From Pseudevernia furfuracea (taxonomy: Eukaryota; Ascomycota; Lecanoromycetes; Lecanorales; Parmeliaceae), in assembly GCA_022315425.1 (NCBI GenBank), contig JAIUPT010000040.1:620001-684000 (forward strand): a stretch of 64,000 bases of DNA, read 5' to 3'. Below the pieces are notes generated by a model. It worked only from the letters and a program-made list of their open reading frames with translations. It was not told the origin of the DNA and ran no database searches. A program made the translations under genes and the position numbers. How positions within the stretch are numbered: the stretch's first letter is position 1; each line of letters begins with the position of its first letter. Below are positions 24,318 to 36,485 of the stretch, one piece after another.

Positions 24318-25527
24318 CTACTCAGGCCGGAAGTATGTCACTCATGTGCGAATTCATGAGATACCCTGATGCGCGTTCATCGTACCGCGCGAGTCGTTAT
24401 GCACAGGTTGCTCCTTTTGGATAGGAGGTTGGTCTCAGGATTCAAGACTTGCCTCTCTCTGGGCGGTATGATCAACGATGACTTCTCCCTGTCTTAGGAC
24501 GATCCTCCGAATCCTGTTCTATCCACTAGGACCATGAAGTCCTTTGGAAAGACCTCGTCAGCGGAAATGCAGAGTCAAGGTTGCTTTTCAATTGATCACG
24601 AAGGCAAAGCTCATCAAGCACGATTGACACTTCTACCAATGGTGTCCAGACTTCTAGCCTGGATCCATGCATGAGTCCTCTTCCACTCGTAGCTGTCTCA
24701 AAAGAGTCCGATCTCAAGCTCGGTGCGTTAGTCGCACCTAAGAGCGATGAGCCCATTCATATGTACATCCTGTACAAACAAGTGCTTGCGTTATTTTCAT
24801 TGTCGGTTAGATCTTGTACATTACAGATCAGATATTGCCCCTTCGATCGACATGTGTCTTTGAACGCGGCATCTAAAACGGGAAACCATGATCTATCTCT
24901 GCTTGATGTGAATGTGATTATTCTAATAGTAAGGACAGCAGTACAGCGCCAGCACGGCGTTACTCGAGCCATGGAAATTGGTGGCTTGCAGGCGAACAGT
25001 TCGTCATAACAGTTCGTTATTCGTAAGAAACTTCAAACAAAGCGCGATGCCATGCTGCGACTCGACTTTTTTTCCCCAACCGGCCAGACAACCTGTCATA
25101 GAAGTAGTATGGATGCTGATATCAATCGAGTTGTAAGAGGTTTGGGTGATTAAATCGAGACGTTTTGGCAATGGATACAGAAGTAGTTCAATTGGAGTAT
25201 CTCCTGGTCGCATATTTCATTGGGAGTCGAAACCCTGATACCGATACGATTGGTGTAACGGTTACGGGCAACCTTGTACAGTGCCAAGGAATATTTACGG
25301 AGAGGCTGTAATATTTCAGGGTACGGAGTAAAGCCGGTTACGACATGCGTATTACGTTACTCACGAGTAAAGTGCACTTCCTTCCACAACGAATCACGGT
25401 CAATTTCAGAGTTTATGTTTGGTCCTATAGGAGTGGTTTGATAAATGCCTGCCACCCTTCTTGACATTGGTTCTCTTTGTAGATCTCCTTGAATGATACC
25501 TATATGCTACACAGCTAGATCATAATT
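24318..25527. other. Long intergenic region upstream of ABP1
   Basis: About 1.2 kb with normal base composition. It contains the 3' UTR of the previous gene and the ABP1 promoter. Short open frames on both strands have no protein-like features. I see no repeat or RNA gene. Confidence 0.4.
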
Positions 25528-28205
25528 ATGGCAACCTTGAACCTATCCACTAACGGTCCATCCATAACCAAAAGTTACCAGTCTATCGTCAATGCCTCTT
25601 CTCCATCGGGTAATGCCTCCAAGTCTCCGACCTATGGCCAGTGGGCCGTCTACTCTGTCTCCGCTCCTCTAGCCAATGCCTTTCAACAAGACGCTGGCGG
25701 AAAAGAAAGCATATTGAAAGTACAGAGTACTGGCGGTGGGTACTGTCACCGTGAGGGACGCAGCCGCAGAAGCTAACGCAGCAGCAGAGGGTGAGCTGGT
25801 TGACCTGATAGATGAGTTCTCCGATGGCAGAGTTCAATTTGCCTACGCCAAAGTCAAAGACCCCAAAACAACGCTGCCGAAATCTGTTCTCATTGCTTGG
25901 TGTGGTGAGGGTGTGCCTGAGCGGACGAAAGGCTATTTCACCAGTCATTTGGCCGCTGTATCGAAAGTGCTCCATGTGAGTAATGATCACAGCCGACGAG
26001 TCGGCAAAAGCTGATGATAGACAGGGTTATCACGTCCAAGTGACTGCTCGCTCAGATCGCGACCTAACGCCCGAGTCTATTGTTCAAAAAGTTTCTGATG
26101 CATCGGGCTCAACGTACTCTGGCAGTGGACCTACCCCAAGCAGCAGTGGCCCTCCACCTCCTAACTCCTCGAAACCGGCTTTTACGCCTACGCGCAGCAG
26201 TGGTGGGGCAGGTGGCGGCTTCAACCCTCTAGCTGGATCGCAAATGCGCTCTAGTGCGCCAAAGGATACGAATGTTGATGAAGATGGTTGGGGTCAAGAC
26301 GCACCGCCAGTTACTCGGACGCAGCTCGAGAAAGTGCAGTCTTCATACCAACCCACGAAAGTGAATATGCGCGATCTGAGTTCACAGAAACAAGAATCTT
26401 CTCGCTTTAGTGACACTGGCAACAACAACAATAAGCCCACAGACAGCGATGTGGTCAGGGGCGGCTACCAGCCGGTGGGAAAGGTGAATATTGCTGCTTT
26501 GCGGAAGCAGGCCCAAGAGAAAGGCAATACTCATGACGAAAGACCAAACGTAGTCAAGGGGTCCTACGAGCCGGTAGGAAAGGTCGACATTGCCGCAATC
26601 AGGGCACGAGCACAAAAACCGGCAGAGGGCGCCACCTCGTCTCCCAGCAGCATATCTCCTGCCGCAACGGGAAACCGCGCCAGGAGTGGTGAACGGGGCG
26701 AAGAACAGGACTCTCTTGCAGATCGATCAGCGCCATTCTCCACATCTGAGCGTCTCACATCTCTCCCCAAGCCTAGGATTGCCAATCGCTTCGGTTCTGG
26801 TACTAGTTCATTCGCAGGCACCAAGGCTCCGACACCTGGCGGCTTCGGCTTGGAATCCAAATCTTCCCCTGCTGCCCCACTTGTCGGTGCCGGTAGGACC
26901 TTCGCTGACCAAGCGGGGAAGACGCCAGCCCAGTTATGGGCCGAAAAGAAGGCACGCGAGCGAGGCTTGAGCGGTGAAAGTGACAATCTTCCGTCCGGTA
27001 ATGGAGGGTCTCCATCACATATTGCGAATCAAAGTTCTGGTGAGTGGAAGAGTGGATACGAGGGGAAGAGCTGGGCTCCTGTGCAGACTACTCGAACCGG
27101 ACAATCTTCTGGTAGCTTGGGTCAGCAACGGACAGGACAAGAAGAAGACAGTCAGGAAGAAGCTTCTAGCTCTCTAGCCAGCGGTGTTGGGGCCATCCGA
27201 GATCGCTTTAAAGGCGCGCCTCCAATGGGGGCTTCGAATGTCGGCTCTAGGGTCTCGGCTCCAAGTCCACCACCCCTGGATACGTCCAGCAAGCCCAACG
27301 CGGGCCGTGGAATCCCGATTCCAGGACTCTCAACCCGACCCTCTCATCAAGAAGGTGATGAGGAGGAAGTAGCATTACATATGCCCGCACCGCCTGCGCA
27401 GCCTCCAAGAAGTCCTACTCCACCCACGCCACCTGGCATGGATTCGGGATCTCCTATCCGAGTTGCCATGCCTGTGAGCCGAGGCCATAATGAGCAGGAG
27501 GTTGAAGATGCACGAGACGAACAATTCTCACCTCCACCATCGATGCCGGCACGCTCCCTCGCTCAGGCCGTTCCACAGGAGGAAGACCTCACTGAAGAGC
27601 CAGTTGGATATGATCCTGCTCGCGGTGCGGGCGAAGCTTCCGCTGCGGCGTCTTTCGGTGGAAGGGCAGTTGAGTCTGCACACCTCGGGGTCCACGAAAG
27701 CGGGAAGCGTGCGCTGGTGCAGTATGATTACGATAAGGCCGAAGACAATGAACTGGAATTAAGAGAAGGCGAGTATGTCACCAACATTGAGATGGTTGAT
27801 GACGATTGGTGGATGGGCCAGAATCCACGTGGTGAAATTGGGCTTTTCCCCAGCAATTACGTAGAGCTCATGGAGGCCGGGGGGGACGGCGGTGGGCAGG
27901 CAAGCCATCAGGCTGAAGATGAGCCTGAACCTGAACCTGTACCTGAGCAGCATACGGCTGGCGCTACTGCCGGTCTGGGAGCTACAGCTACAGCGCTGTA
28001 TGAGTACGAAGCTGCGGAGGGAAACGAGCTGAGTTTCCCCGAGAATGCGAAGATTACGGAAGTAGTAAGTCATAAGCCACCGAAGAGAGTTATTTCGAAA
28101 GCTAAGGATGATTGGCAGGAATTTCCAGATGAAGACTGGTGGTCTGGCGAGTACGGAGGTCAGCAGGGTCTTTTCCCCGCCAACTATGTGCGGCTGGACG
28201 AATGA
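25528..28205 (+). CDS. ABP1: Actin-binding protein 1 (drebrin-like, ADF-H plus two SH3 domains)
   Basis: Exons 25528-25735, 25788-25975, 26025-28064 and 28119-28205 give 840 residues. Residues 1-135 form an ADF/cofilin-homology domain (GELVDLIDEFSDGRVQFAYA, SVLIAWCGEGVPERTKGY). An acidic DEDGWG motif near residue 220, typical of Arp2/3 activation, is followed by repeats of the SYQPTKVNM / GGYQPVGKVNIAALR type. Two SH3 domains close the protein: about 695-750 (ALVQYDYDKAEDNELEL, WWMGQ, GLFPSNYVELME) and about 785-840 (ALYEYEAAEGNELSF, DEDWWSG, GLFPANYVRLDE). It links actin patches to endocytosis. The last intron (28065-28118, 54 nt) has no in-frame stop; removing it restores the second SH3. 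Secure. Confidence 0.93.
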
Positions 28206-28802
28206 TACCAAGAATCAAACGTTCAGAAAAGCTACTGACGGCGCGGCGAGGGCTTATGTCTTTGTACATTTCATGGAGAGTCGCAAATTGTAGTGTTGAT
28301 GTGAAAGGAGCGACAGAAGAAAACAGCATTCGAAGAAGGACGTACTGCTGTACCATAGGGAAAGATCGAGCGGAAGGAAAGTGGGAAGACAGATTTGAAG
28401 TCCATGCCATCCCAAACAGGTACTCTGCACCAATTTGTATTCAGAATCGAAGAGAATGATTCTCCGCCTGTGCATTATTGAATACATCTTCCAGAAAAAC
28501 CCATCTATCCTCCATGAAACAACCTAAGTCTTGTGGTTCAACACACGTTTGAGCTGGCTGGGGCAGTCAACGTGGTACAACAATCCCTAAAGCAAAAACC
28601 AACACCAACATTAACGTCAACGGGGACGCTTTTGTGGTAATCAATGTTTCTCCGTGAAGCAATCATACTCACGGCAAACAACGCTTTTTTCCAATTTCCT
28701 ACTCAATATCGACGGGAGTACAACGAATTCTTCGCCCCTCGGACTGCCCTGTGTGGCAGCCAAGTGCTTCCCCTGCGAGAAACAACTGTCAATCAATTCG
28801 CA
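28206..28802. other. ABP1 3' flank, nothing recognised
   Basis: About 600 bp of ABP1 3' UTR and flank with normal composition. I see no convincing gene, repeat or RNA. Confidence 0.4.
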
Positions 28803-29020
28803 ATGCCTCCGCGACGGCTGAGCAGCAGAGCCAAATCCGCTGTGAAGCGCTCTGTCGTCCACGAGGGGGGCTTTGTCAAGGATACGACACGTGTGTACTC
28901 TAGCTGGTCAGAATCGATTTAAACCTGATCGATCCCAACAGGAAACCTTGCGAGAACCCGCGTCAAACCGCCAGAACACTGCACCATTTGCCGCAGGTGA
29001 TGCAGACAGTGGTCTTTCAT
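28803..29020 (+). pseudogene. Possible gene fragment beginning MPPRRLSSRAK
   Basis: An ATG at 28803 opens a basic 39-residue frame (MPPRRLSSRAKSAVKRSV, then HEGGFVKDTTR). After a stop, another frame from about 28913 to 29019 also reads as coding (RFKPDRSQQETLREP). This looks like the start of a gene broken by a frameshift and cut by the AT-rich repeat-like patch that follows. No family is recognised, so this is a tentative call. Confidence 0.2.
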
Positions 29021-29380
29021 AGTTCGCGTGGTTATAGTTAAGTATCTTATGGCGATGCAGCTAGCCATGACTCTGCTAAAATTAGGGTCACATGACTAGG
29101 CGCTTGACGCCAAGACTTGAAGGTCACCTGACGCGCCTCCGCTCACTCGTCGCTCTTTTCTCAATATAACTATCTGAGCGACAGGCTATGATAATATATT
29201 TTTTAATTATAGTTAAACACCTTGTCGGCGCATTCGATTGTCTTCTTGATAGATCGCCTGAGGTCATAATAATGTCTCGCTGTCGCTACTGTAGCTGCTT
29301 TTCTTCTCAGTAATCTTCTCCTTGATCGAGTGAAGGACTGAGTGCATGGCTGAGGTAGACTATTCTTAGTATAACATGAC
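29021..29380. repeat. AT-rich repeat-like patch
   Basis: Composition changes sharply here. The block TTATAGTTAAGTATCTTATG near 29,034 recurs in diverged form (TTATAGTTAAACACCTTGTC) near 29,205, with GTCACATGAC and CAGGTGACC-like inverted pieces between. This suggests a decayed small transposable element, but no terminal structure is clear. Confidence 0.3.
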
Positions 29381-29609
29381 TAGCCTGAATTTTCGGTACT
29401 GGCGAGCGGTTCATCGGACCAGAGGGCAACAGAAAACTTACGAGAGAGGGGGGTTTTTCGAGCCCAGCCAAAAGCTTTCGAGACGTGGATTTTCTTTTCC
29501 TTACCTAGAGAGTCAAGCTCCAGACTAATCGGTATCTGGTCCCCGATGTCGTGTCCCATGTTGATCAGCAGCCTTGGTATGATGAAAGCTTGGGAGGAAA
29601 CTGTCATCT

Positions 29610-30645
29610 AGAGTGAAATTCTGCAATTCCATGGGAAAGGTCCTTTAACAATTCATACTGTTCGCGCAAATGATAGTAGATGCACTCCACCTCTTCAATC
29701 TCCCACAACGCTAGCCGTTCAATGAAACGTAAAAGAACACCCCAAATTCTCCAAATTCTAAACCGGTAGGCCTAAATGAAGTAGAACGGGAAAGGTCGCA
29801 GAGAAGCTGAAGATGCCACAGAACCCGCGACGGATACGGTGGAGCTCGGTCCTGGTAGGAGGGATCTCTTCTGGAGCCGCTTTGAAGCCGCTGCTTAGGC
29901 ACCGTAGTTGTGAGGCAACGAAACACCGTTCGAAGTACTCGATGTCCAAGCCTACAGACACAATGTCATGAAGAGCGAGCGTTGGGTTGGTGATGGCATC
30001 AGGCAGGGAAGGTTTGCTCTTGTCCGAGAGAAGCCTATTAAGATACTCATCTTGTTCCTCGATGCCACCAAGTCCAGGGCGATTGCGCACAGCGAGCACA
30101 GTACAGACAAGCTTCTGCAATTGGAGTAATCCAGCCTGACAGCTCTCAGAAAGAGGGATTCCAAATAGGGGTAAGCTGTCAGGAGATACTGTAAGTCTCA
30201 AGGGTTGGCATCTCCAATAGAATGCTGGCAAGTATCTCATTTGGCAAACAAAGTAGAAGGCTTGAACTAAAAACGGATTGTGCCATTTTGGCAAGCAGTC
30301 TGCTGGTAGTTTATTAGGATGAGACGGGGATTTAGGGCTTCGTACGGAGTACATATAAGAACAATGCAATAGATGTGAGTCATGTTCGAGCTCAAAATCA
30401 GGCCAAATGTCAGAGAAAGTGACAGTTGAGACGGTACAAATCTTCAAGGCTTTGACCGGAACAGCAGCAGGGAGTGAAATCTCTGCCACTCTGGGCTGTC
30501 TATCGCTTTTCCCGGGGCGACTTCGGTCATGGATCACAACTGAGAAGTTTAGCGCTTGAAATTGCCACTTTCTTTTTCGAACAGCTTGCCTGGGGTATGT
30601 GTGGTCTTGGCAGTCGTTCCTGAAAACCCGTTCAATCGAGGGCAT
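29610..30645 (-). pseudogene. Fungal F-box-type hypothetical gene, apparently frameshifted
   Basis: From the ATG at 30645 the frame encodes about 275 plausible residues (MPSIERVFRNDCQDH onward), ending in RTELHRIRRGF near 29,821. The expected continuation WHLQLLCDLSRSTSFRPTG follows at once in a second frame, and RFIERLALWEIEEVECIYYH in a third frame near 29,729-29,650. The order RRxF..xLQLLC..L, then LALWEIEEVEC, is the pattern of a large family of Pezizomycotina F-box-type proteins. Contiguous homology in three frames, with no intron borders at the switches, means at least two frameshifts, either real decay or sequence errors. A coding-like tail continues to 29,380. Function is unknown; such proteins may be SCF adaptors. 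Confidence 0.45.
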
Positions 30646-30872
30646 CTTCACGTTGGCATGGATCACATCAATATGGTCTAGGCGCCAGTACGGTGACTGT
30701 ATCAATTAGGCATTAAGTAGCCTCCACAACGTCTCACGTTGCCCCTGATTTTTTCCAAGTTGTTAGCTCAATCATCTTGGCTGTAGCCACCTTCGACCCA
30801 ATACGCTACTTCCCATGCACGACGGCCTTCCACACCTGTTGAGCTCGTCGTGTTCCAAGTCACTACGTACGA

Positions 30873-32561
30873 TCACCAATGCACACTCTCTTCTCCCCTG
30901 TCCTGCTTGACCCACGGCCCTTTCCCATCTCGAAAGATTTCCTCCTGATCCTTGGCTGGGCAGAGATCTGTCCAGTCCATCCAGCCGCCTTGTTCTGCAT
31001 TGTCTGTCCATGCACCGAGACTTTTTTCGCCATCCATGGTGCTAAACCATTCTCTTCCGGTAGACTTGCTAACAGCAATTGGCTTGTAAGGCTCTCTCAT
31101 ACGCGCATTGAGAAGTGCGCGAGCATATGGTTGAAACCACATCCGATCCCAGACTGTCTCTCTCAGAGCCTTCAACCCATCCCGATGGGCATTGTGGTGG
31201 ATGACCGCAGGAATAATACCGGTCCAGAGATTGGTGTACAGGGGCACCTCCTTCCAGCTCATTGATTGGGTAGGTAGACGCCAGTCATCGGTTTTGTCAT
31301 TGCGGATAGAGTTGAACGGGGCGGGTTCATTCGCGACGTCGGTTTGAATAGAAGAGGCGCGTGGGTCAGTGATGTTGTATTCGCTGAAGGCCTGGTCGAG
31401 AGTCTTGCTGTCGCTGAAGACTAACCACTGTGAGTCGTATTCGGCGAACACAGTCGGTATTGAGAGAGCACTCTCGTAGTCAAGTCCTATACCAAACTCG
31501 TAGTTCGTTCCGGTGGCCGGCTCAAAAGCCTTCCGCGAGGCCTGCCGCCCTCGCTTCCAAGGTGGAAGCTTGCTGAGTCGTGCGGCTTCCCGTATATATT
31601 CCTGTTCACCCCATATCGTAGAGAGAACGTTCTGATCGTTTCCCTCCTGGTTGGGATTTGCCTCGGCTCTTTCCAAAGCCCGTTCAAACAGGGCGCGTAG
31701 TTCATTGACTGGTCCTATCATGAAGCCAGCATTTAACCAGCGTTGTCGGAACTTCAGATATGGGTTCCTTTTATCACCAACATCTATGTCCGTCTGTGGT
31801 CCATAAATATATCGTGGTAGTGGTGACTCTGGAACAGCGTAGCAGCTGAGATCGTCATCCTTGCCCGGCCAGCATCTCTTCTGCGAGGAAAAGATTATGG
31901 TCTGGGTGGAGTCTGACGTATCCATGACTTCGTCACCTATTCGCCCGCGGACGCGCTCGTGGGCCCTGTTGTTTATCTCATGATATCTGTCAATCATGAT
32001 CTGCGGTGAGAGCTGAAACCAAAGATCAAAGCCATCAACTAATAACACCATATCTTCATCATGATTCGAGTCTAAGGCCCTAAGGTAGTCCAATGCACCA
32101 CTAATCTTTGCCATCTTATCGCCAGTTTTGGCCCAATTATAAAGAGTGGGAGTTGGGTATCCGAGGATAGTGGCGCTGAGGATTGTTTTGCACAAATTTA
32201 CATCGCTCCTGTCTGCAGGTATCAGGACGTGGAAGAAGCCAGAGTTCTCGGATGTTGTGATCTTTTTGGGGCCGGCTGTTTTGAGATAGGCATTTTTGAT
32301 AGAGTCTGAGTGAAACTTGGCATTGGACACATGTTAGCTGCGGGTCCAACAGGCAGGACGAGTGAGGACCAGATTTATCTCGAGACATACCACAAGGGAT
32401 AAGAAAATTACAATCGTGATCAGAAGCGAGACGAGCGTAGCGACTCGAGCTCGTCCGAAGATGGAGGGCCTCTTGTCAGCCTTTTCTCTGACACCTTCAT
32501 ACCGATACTCGCCTCCAAAACGAGATCGGACAGGATTCAGCCATGATCGATTGAATATCAT
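30873..32561 (-). CDS. Type II membrane glycosyltransferase, PLOD/procollagen-type GT domain
   Basis: Exons 32561-32391 and 32315-30873 give 537 residues; the intron has a GTATGT donor and a CTAAC branch point. Exon 1 encodes a short basic N-terminus and a membrane anchor (VATLVSLLITIVIFLSLV, about 38-56), so the catalytic domain should face the Golgi or ER lumen. The domain starts with FFHVLIPADRSDVNLCKTIL, then MVLLVDGFDLWFQLSP with a DxxD metal/nucleotide-sugar motif, then FRQRWLNAGFMIGPVNELRA and NDQNVLSTIWGEQEYIREAA. This order resembles the glycosyltransferase domain of PLOD-type enzymes and related fungal proteins. Donor and acceptor sugars are unknown. The last part has Trp-rich HHNAHRDGLKALRETVWDRM. 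Family is inferred from motif order. Confidence 0.72.
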
Positions 32562-34065
32562 GATGATTCCGCTCGTGATAGCCTTCAGGAATAAGGAGAG
32601 AGGTTTCAGCGTAAGAGTCTTGTTGGCGGACGGGAGCAATCGATCATTGGAAGGAAGGAGCCTTGCTTTGGGTTCAGAAAAACGAGGGATAAGTGGAGCG
32701 CAACCATGACCAATGGCGGGTGAACAGAAAGGGAGCGACGCAAGTCAGAGTATCTTGGCAAGCAATAGGAAGAAGGACGAGATGGAAGATAAGAAGAACG
32801 CAGGAAGCTCGGTTCGCGAAAAGATCCCATAGTCCCATTGGATCACAAGAAACACGATTTGCCTGACTACTGCGGGGAGTGCAGAGATGATGCAGCATTG
32901 AGAAGGTATCCCCAACATTTTCTCCCTCGGGATCGTGGATGTTCGGTGAATTGGAAGCATGTCCCCCGATAATCAGCGAGAGCCAGTTATTATTCTTTGT
33001 CAAATCCTTTCAATAATCTCACAGTCGATCTTGTTTTGTGCCTGGACTCCTGGAGCCCTTGAAAGAATGTTGAAACGTTGCATCTATCATAGGCGGTTAT
33101 GATTGAGCTGAGCTAGTAGCCTATACCAATGGGGAAACTCCAATGCACGTAAGTAACAAGGAACAAGGGCCCATGATAAGGTTCCCGTCATTAACAAATA
33201 AAGTAATCTGTCCGAGGTCGTCCGAGCCAGTAAGCGAGCCAAACAGAAAATCACGAGTCCCAAATCGAGAATAATCATGTTTGCGCTGGGCATCGCAGCC
33301 ACCGGCCGCCGAGACTATGGACTATGAGGCCAGTTGTCCAACTCTCCATTATTACCTATTATTACCTATCGAGTGTGTTTGCAGGTTGGACCAATAATAA
33401 ATAATCAGGTGAGGTCTGACCGTCTGAGACTCCGAGACGAACTTCGCTTCACTTTATACACAGACAAGTATATATAGTGTAGGCCCACGAATTAAATTCG
33501 TGAAACATATTAAGAGTTGATTTCGGTTCTGAGGGTTTCGGGGTGTTATAAGACATATAAGATACGGTTCCAAGCAAGGGTCAGACGTTTAGGCTAGAAG
33601 ATACTGTATGTACTTGTATGCCAGTTAATGAATTCTTAGCTTAGCGATTTTATGCGGATGTTTTACCTTGTCTCCTTGTCACCTAAGCACTTGCACGGGA
33701 TCTAACCGGATTAGGCGGAGTATATGCCTAATAAACATGGGGACATACGCCTAATAGGAAGAGGGTATACGCGCGTAGTGGCAGACTTCTTTAATATCTT
33801 ATAGATTGATGGAAGTGTATCGGTCAGAGGTTACAATGAGGGTGTTGTGTACAAAATTGGTTGCACTCGTGTCTTGATATTCCAGGGGAAGAGAGAAGGA
33901 TGCTCATGGGACATGGAAGCGATTCACAACTGTTCACCAAGAAGAATGTCTGCGCGTGTGCAGGAACATTTTCTCCTGCATAGAACGTCTTGTTTCTGCA
34001 CCAAGGATATGAGCAGGGTTTTGGTAACGGTTACAGGCAAAAATGTATAGTCCCCGCGTGTATGA
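32562..34065. other. Long intergenic region with an AT-rich relic
   Basis: The glycosyltransferase promoter lies at the left. From about 33,340 the sequence becomes AT-rich, with a short tandem ATTATTACCT, an inverted repeat CACGAATTAAATTCGTG near 33,487 and several copies of GCCTAATA-like words near 33,710-33,760. It resembles a decayed repeat. No gene is recognised. Confidence 0.35.
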
Positions 34066-34865
34066 CTATCCCCTTTTCCCTTTCCGTGACCTTGTACTCG
34101 TTGGCGTAGCCTCACTTGGGGTCGACTTCGGGGTCTCATACTTCTCCTGCGCCACTGGCCTGGTAACCTCAGACTTTCCATTTGCACTCGCCGCTGCCTT
34201 TGCGTCGCCAACTCTGTTCTTTGGGTCGACCTGGCCTATGAGTGGTATCTCCGATGCGAGCCATTGCTGGAAGGGTTTCGCAACAAAGAACCCATTCACA
34301 TCAAACCATCGAGTAAAGGGTGATGAGAGCTCGAGAGTTTTTGTTTCGCCCTTTGGGTTCGAGTATTCGACCATAATGTTGTAGATAGGAGTGTGCTTCG
34401 CAACGCTCGAGGCAATTGACAGCTGCTATATGAATCAGCGTTACTACGAATTGTGCATATGGCTGATACCTCATACCGACTTTCGTCCCACTGATGGGTG
34501 ATCAACCTCTCCTGCGAAGACCTTGCTCTTCTCCACACCCCATATCCAGAACGTCAGAGCTCCATTCAAGGTGAAGTAAACGAGGACGGCCCAGAACGTC
34601 CAGTATTTGGTCTTGTCCCATCCTAACTTGTAATCGGCGTAGAAGGTAATCGCAGCAATGGTTACAGCGGAGTACCCCAGCGCCAATCGTACATCGGCAA
34701 GGAAGTGTGACTGTTTGAATTTAAGGGAGGTCAGATAATTGGGAAGGGCATCGTCGGTGGTGTTCTTGAGATCTGTCCAGGTCAGTACGCTACTGAAATC
34801 TGAAATGGCAAATTTCAAGATTTCTTACCTGGTATAGAATACACAGCTATATTCGTAGCCGCCAT
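34066..34865 (-). CDS. SPC2: Signal peptidase complex subunit 2
   Basis: Exons 34865-34829, 34772-34477 and 34422-34066 give 229 residues. The 12-codon first exon (MAATNIAVYSIP) joins DLKNTTDDALPNYLTSL. Two membrane segments follow: LGYSAVTIAAITFYADYKLG and FWAVLVYFTLNGALTFWIWG. The luminal/cytosolic tail has LSIASSVAKHTPIYNIMVEY and LELSSPFTRWFDVNGFFV, the Spc2 core. The C-terminus is Lys/Arg-rich. Spc2 sits at the ER translocon and supports signal peptidase, linking it to Sec61. It shares a 269-bp divergent promoter with EMC3. The exon 2/3 junction (GRKS to LSIASS) matches family alignments as I remember them. Confidence 0.88.
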
Positions 34866-35134
34866 GTTCCTTGGAGAATAGAACAATGCGGGGCAATGCT
34901 TTGATGGTTGTAGAGAAGATGTGAATCTTTCAGTACAGTAACGTGGTTTCTTGGCGCTTTTGGGTTCCGTTCCTGCAGGGTCTTGGATAGCTTAGAGTAG
35001 CGCCGCCTCCCAGTTTGAACCGATGATTCGATGAATACCTTCACGTACGGCTGCTCTACGGCCAGGTTATCACCATCAGACAACAACATCTGCTCGACAG
35101 CTGGGGATCTTCGACGCGCCAGAATCCTTTCATT
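34866..35134. promoter_or_regulatory. Bidirectional promoter between SPC2 and EMC3
   Basis: Only 269 bp separate the two start codons, so both ER-membrane genes must share this regulatory space. I saw no unambiguous unfolded-protein-response element. Confidence 0.5.
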
Positions 35135-36150
35135 ATGGCAGACCCAATTGTACAGTCGATCCACAGAGATCCCGCCTTGTTGTAAGTCTTTCCCAAATCA
35201 TCCTTTTCTTTTGGCTGGGTTAATAGGAACTGTCTAGCTACTGGATCCTCTTTCCTATTTCTATTGTCATGGTGCGCCATAGCCACAGGGAAGCTTCGTG
35301 ATCATGTCACTAATACCATCTCTAGATCCTCACTGGTGTTCTCCGCCACTATGCAACAGTCTTGCTACAGACTACCCCGAAAAAGCAAGAGCTTCCTGCC
35401 CTACGAGAACAGCGGTCTCTCCTCCGGGGAGTCAACCTCCGCTCGAATTCCTCCGCCATTTCTCCTGCGGCCTTCGCTTCCCGAAAGCAATACCTTGTAT
35501 CCGCGTATAAAAATGGAACGTTCCTGAAAGATCCGGAGAATCGAGGCAAACCAGCTGGCAATCCAATGACAGATCCAGCAGCTATGGAGGGTATGATGGG
35601 TATGATGAAGGGGAATATGGCAATGATGATCCCCCAGACGCTGATCATGGGCTGGATTAATGCTTTCTTTGCTGGCTTCGTTATCAGTACGTCTAATGCT
35701 GCCTTTAGTGATTGCTCAAGCAGTATCGCCTGTATGCTGATGTGGAGCTCGCCAACTAGTGAAGCTCCCGTTTCCCCTTACGATCCGGTTCAAATCAATG
35801 CTGCAGTCTGGTGTCGCGACTCGGGATCTGGACGTGCGATGGGTCTCGAGTCTGTCGTGGTACTTCCTTAATCTTTTTGGGCTGCAGTCGGTCTTTATAT
35901 TCATCCTCGGCAATGACAATGGTAAAGTATTCACAGTTTCATACTAGTTAGAATTCGCTGACAGTCCATAGCTGCGAACCAAATGGCACAGCAAATGTCC
36001 CAGATGAACCCAGGGGCTGGCGCTGGCATGTTTCAGCCGGGCCAGGATCCAGATAAGATGTTTCAAAGTGAAGCAGAGAATTTGGAGGTTGTAGAACATG
36101 AATATATACTGAAGGGGGTGGAAGATAGATTGCTTGCCAATACGGAATGA
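35135..36150 (+). CDS. EMC3: ER membrane protein complex subunit 3
   Basis: Five exons (35135-35181, 35238-35271, 35326-35686, 35760-35921, 35972-36150) give 260 residues. Splicing builds the first membrane helix FYWILFPISIVM from three exons, then ILTGVLRHYATVLLQTTPKK. Next come the Met-rich insertase segment MEGMMGMMKGNMAMMIPQTL followed by GWINAFFAGFVI, then LPFPLTIRFKSMLQSGV and the third helix WYFLNLFGLQSVFIFIL. EMC3 belongs to the Oxa1/YidC superfamily and forms the hydrophilic groove of the EMC that inserts tail-anchored and first transmembrane helices in the ER. A 34-nt micro-exon (exon 2) is needed for an intact protein. Each junction restores a conserved stretch, so the model is strong. 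Confidence 0.93.
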
Positions 36151-36485
36151 AAATATTTACCATATGAGAGCTTCACCTCTGTTCAACATCCCCCAGCTGT
36201 GATTCTTTGGTGCTGCTGTACCTCGTAATTGGCACTTTTTACCTATTTTGTCCAGTCTAAACGAGACGATGCTGATTTGGGCAAGCATTGACTGCTGGAA
36301 GTTATCATGTAATTCATTGATGCGATAAGCAGGCTCGACTGCCCTACATGACTCATGGAATTGTATGCGGGTTCAATTTCTGCTAGTACCCAAGGCTTCA
36401 ATGGAACGCAGATGCATTCTCAATGCCACTCTATGTCTAAAGATATGTTTGCTGGTCTTCGCCAAGACGTGATCTATTACCATTA
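36151..36485. other. Convergent intergenic region (EMC3 and MscS-channel 3' ends)
   Basis: The 335 bp hold two facing 3' UTRs. Nothing else is recognisable. Confidence 0.5.

Noticed and set aside
24671..25009. 112-codon frame between the F-box-like gene and ABP1
   Set aside because: No domain, no splice partners and mixed composition; it fits chance in a 1.2-kb intergenic region.
29085..29092. Single TTAGGG word near 29.09 kb
   Set aside because: One isolated hexamer is expected by chance; only the tract at 45966-45986 has tandem units.
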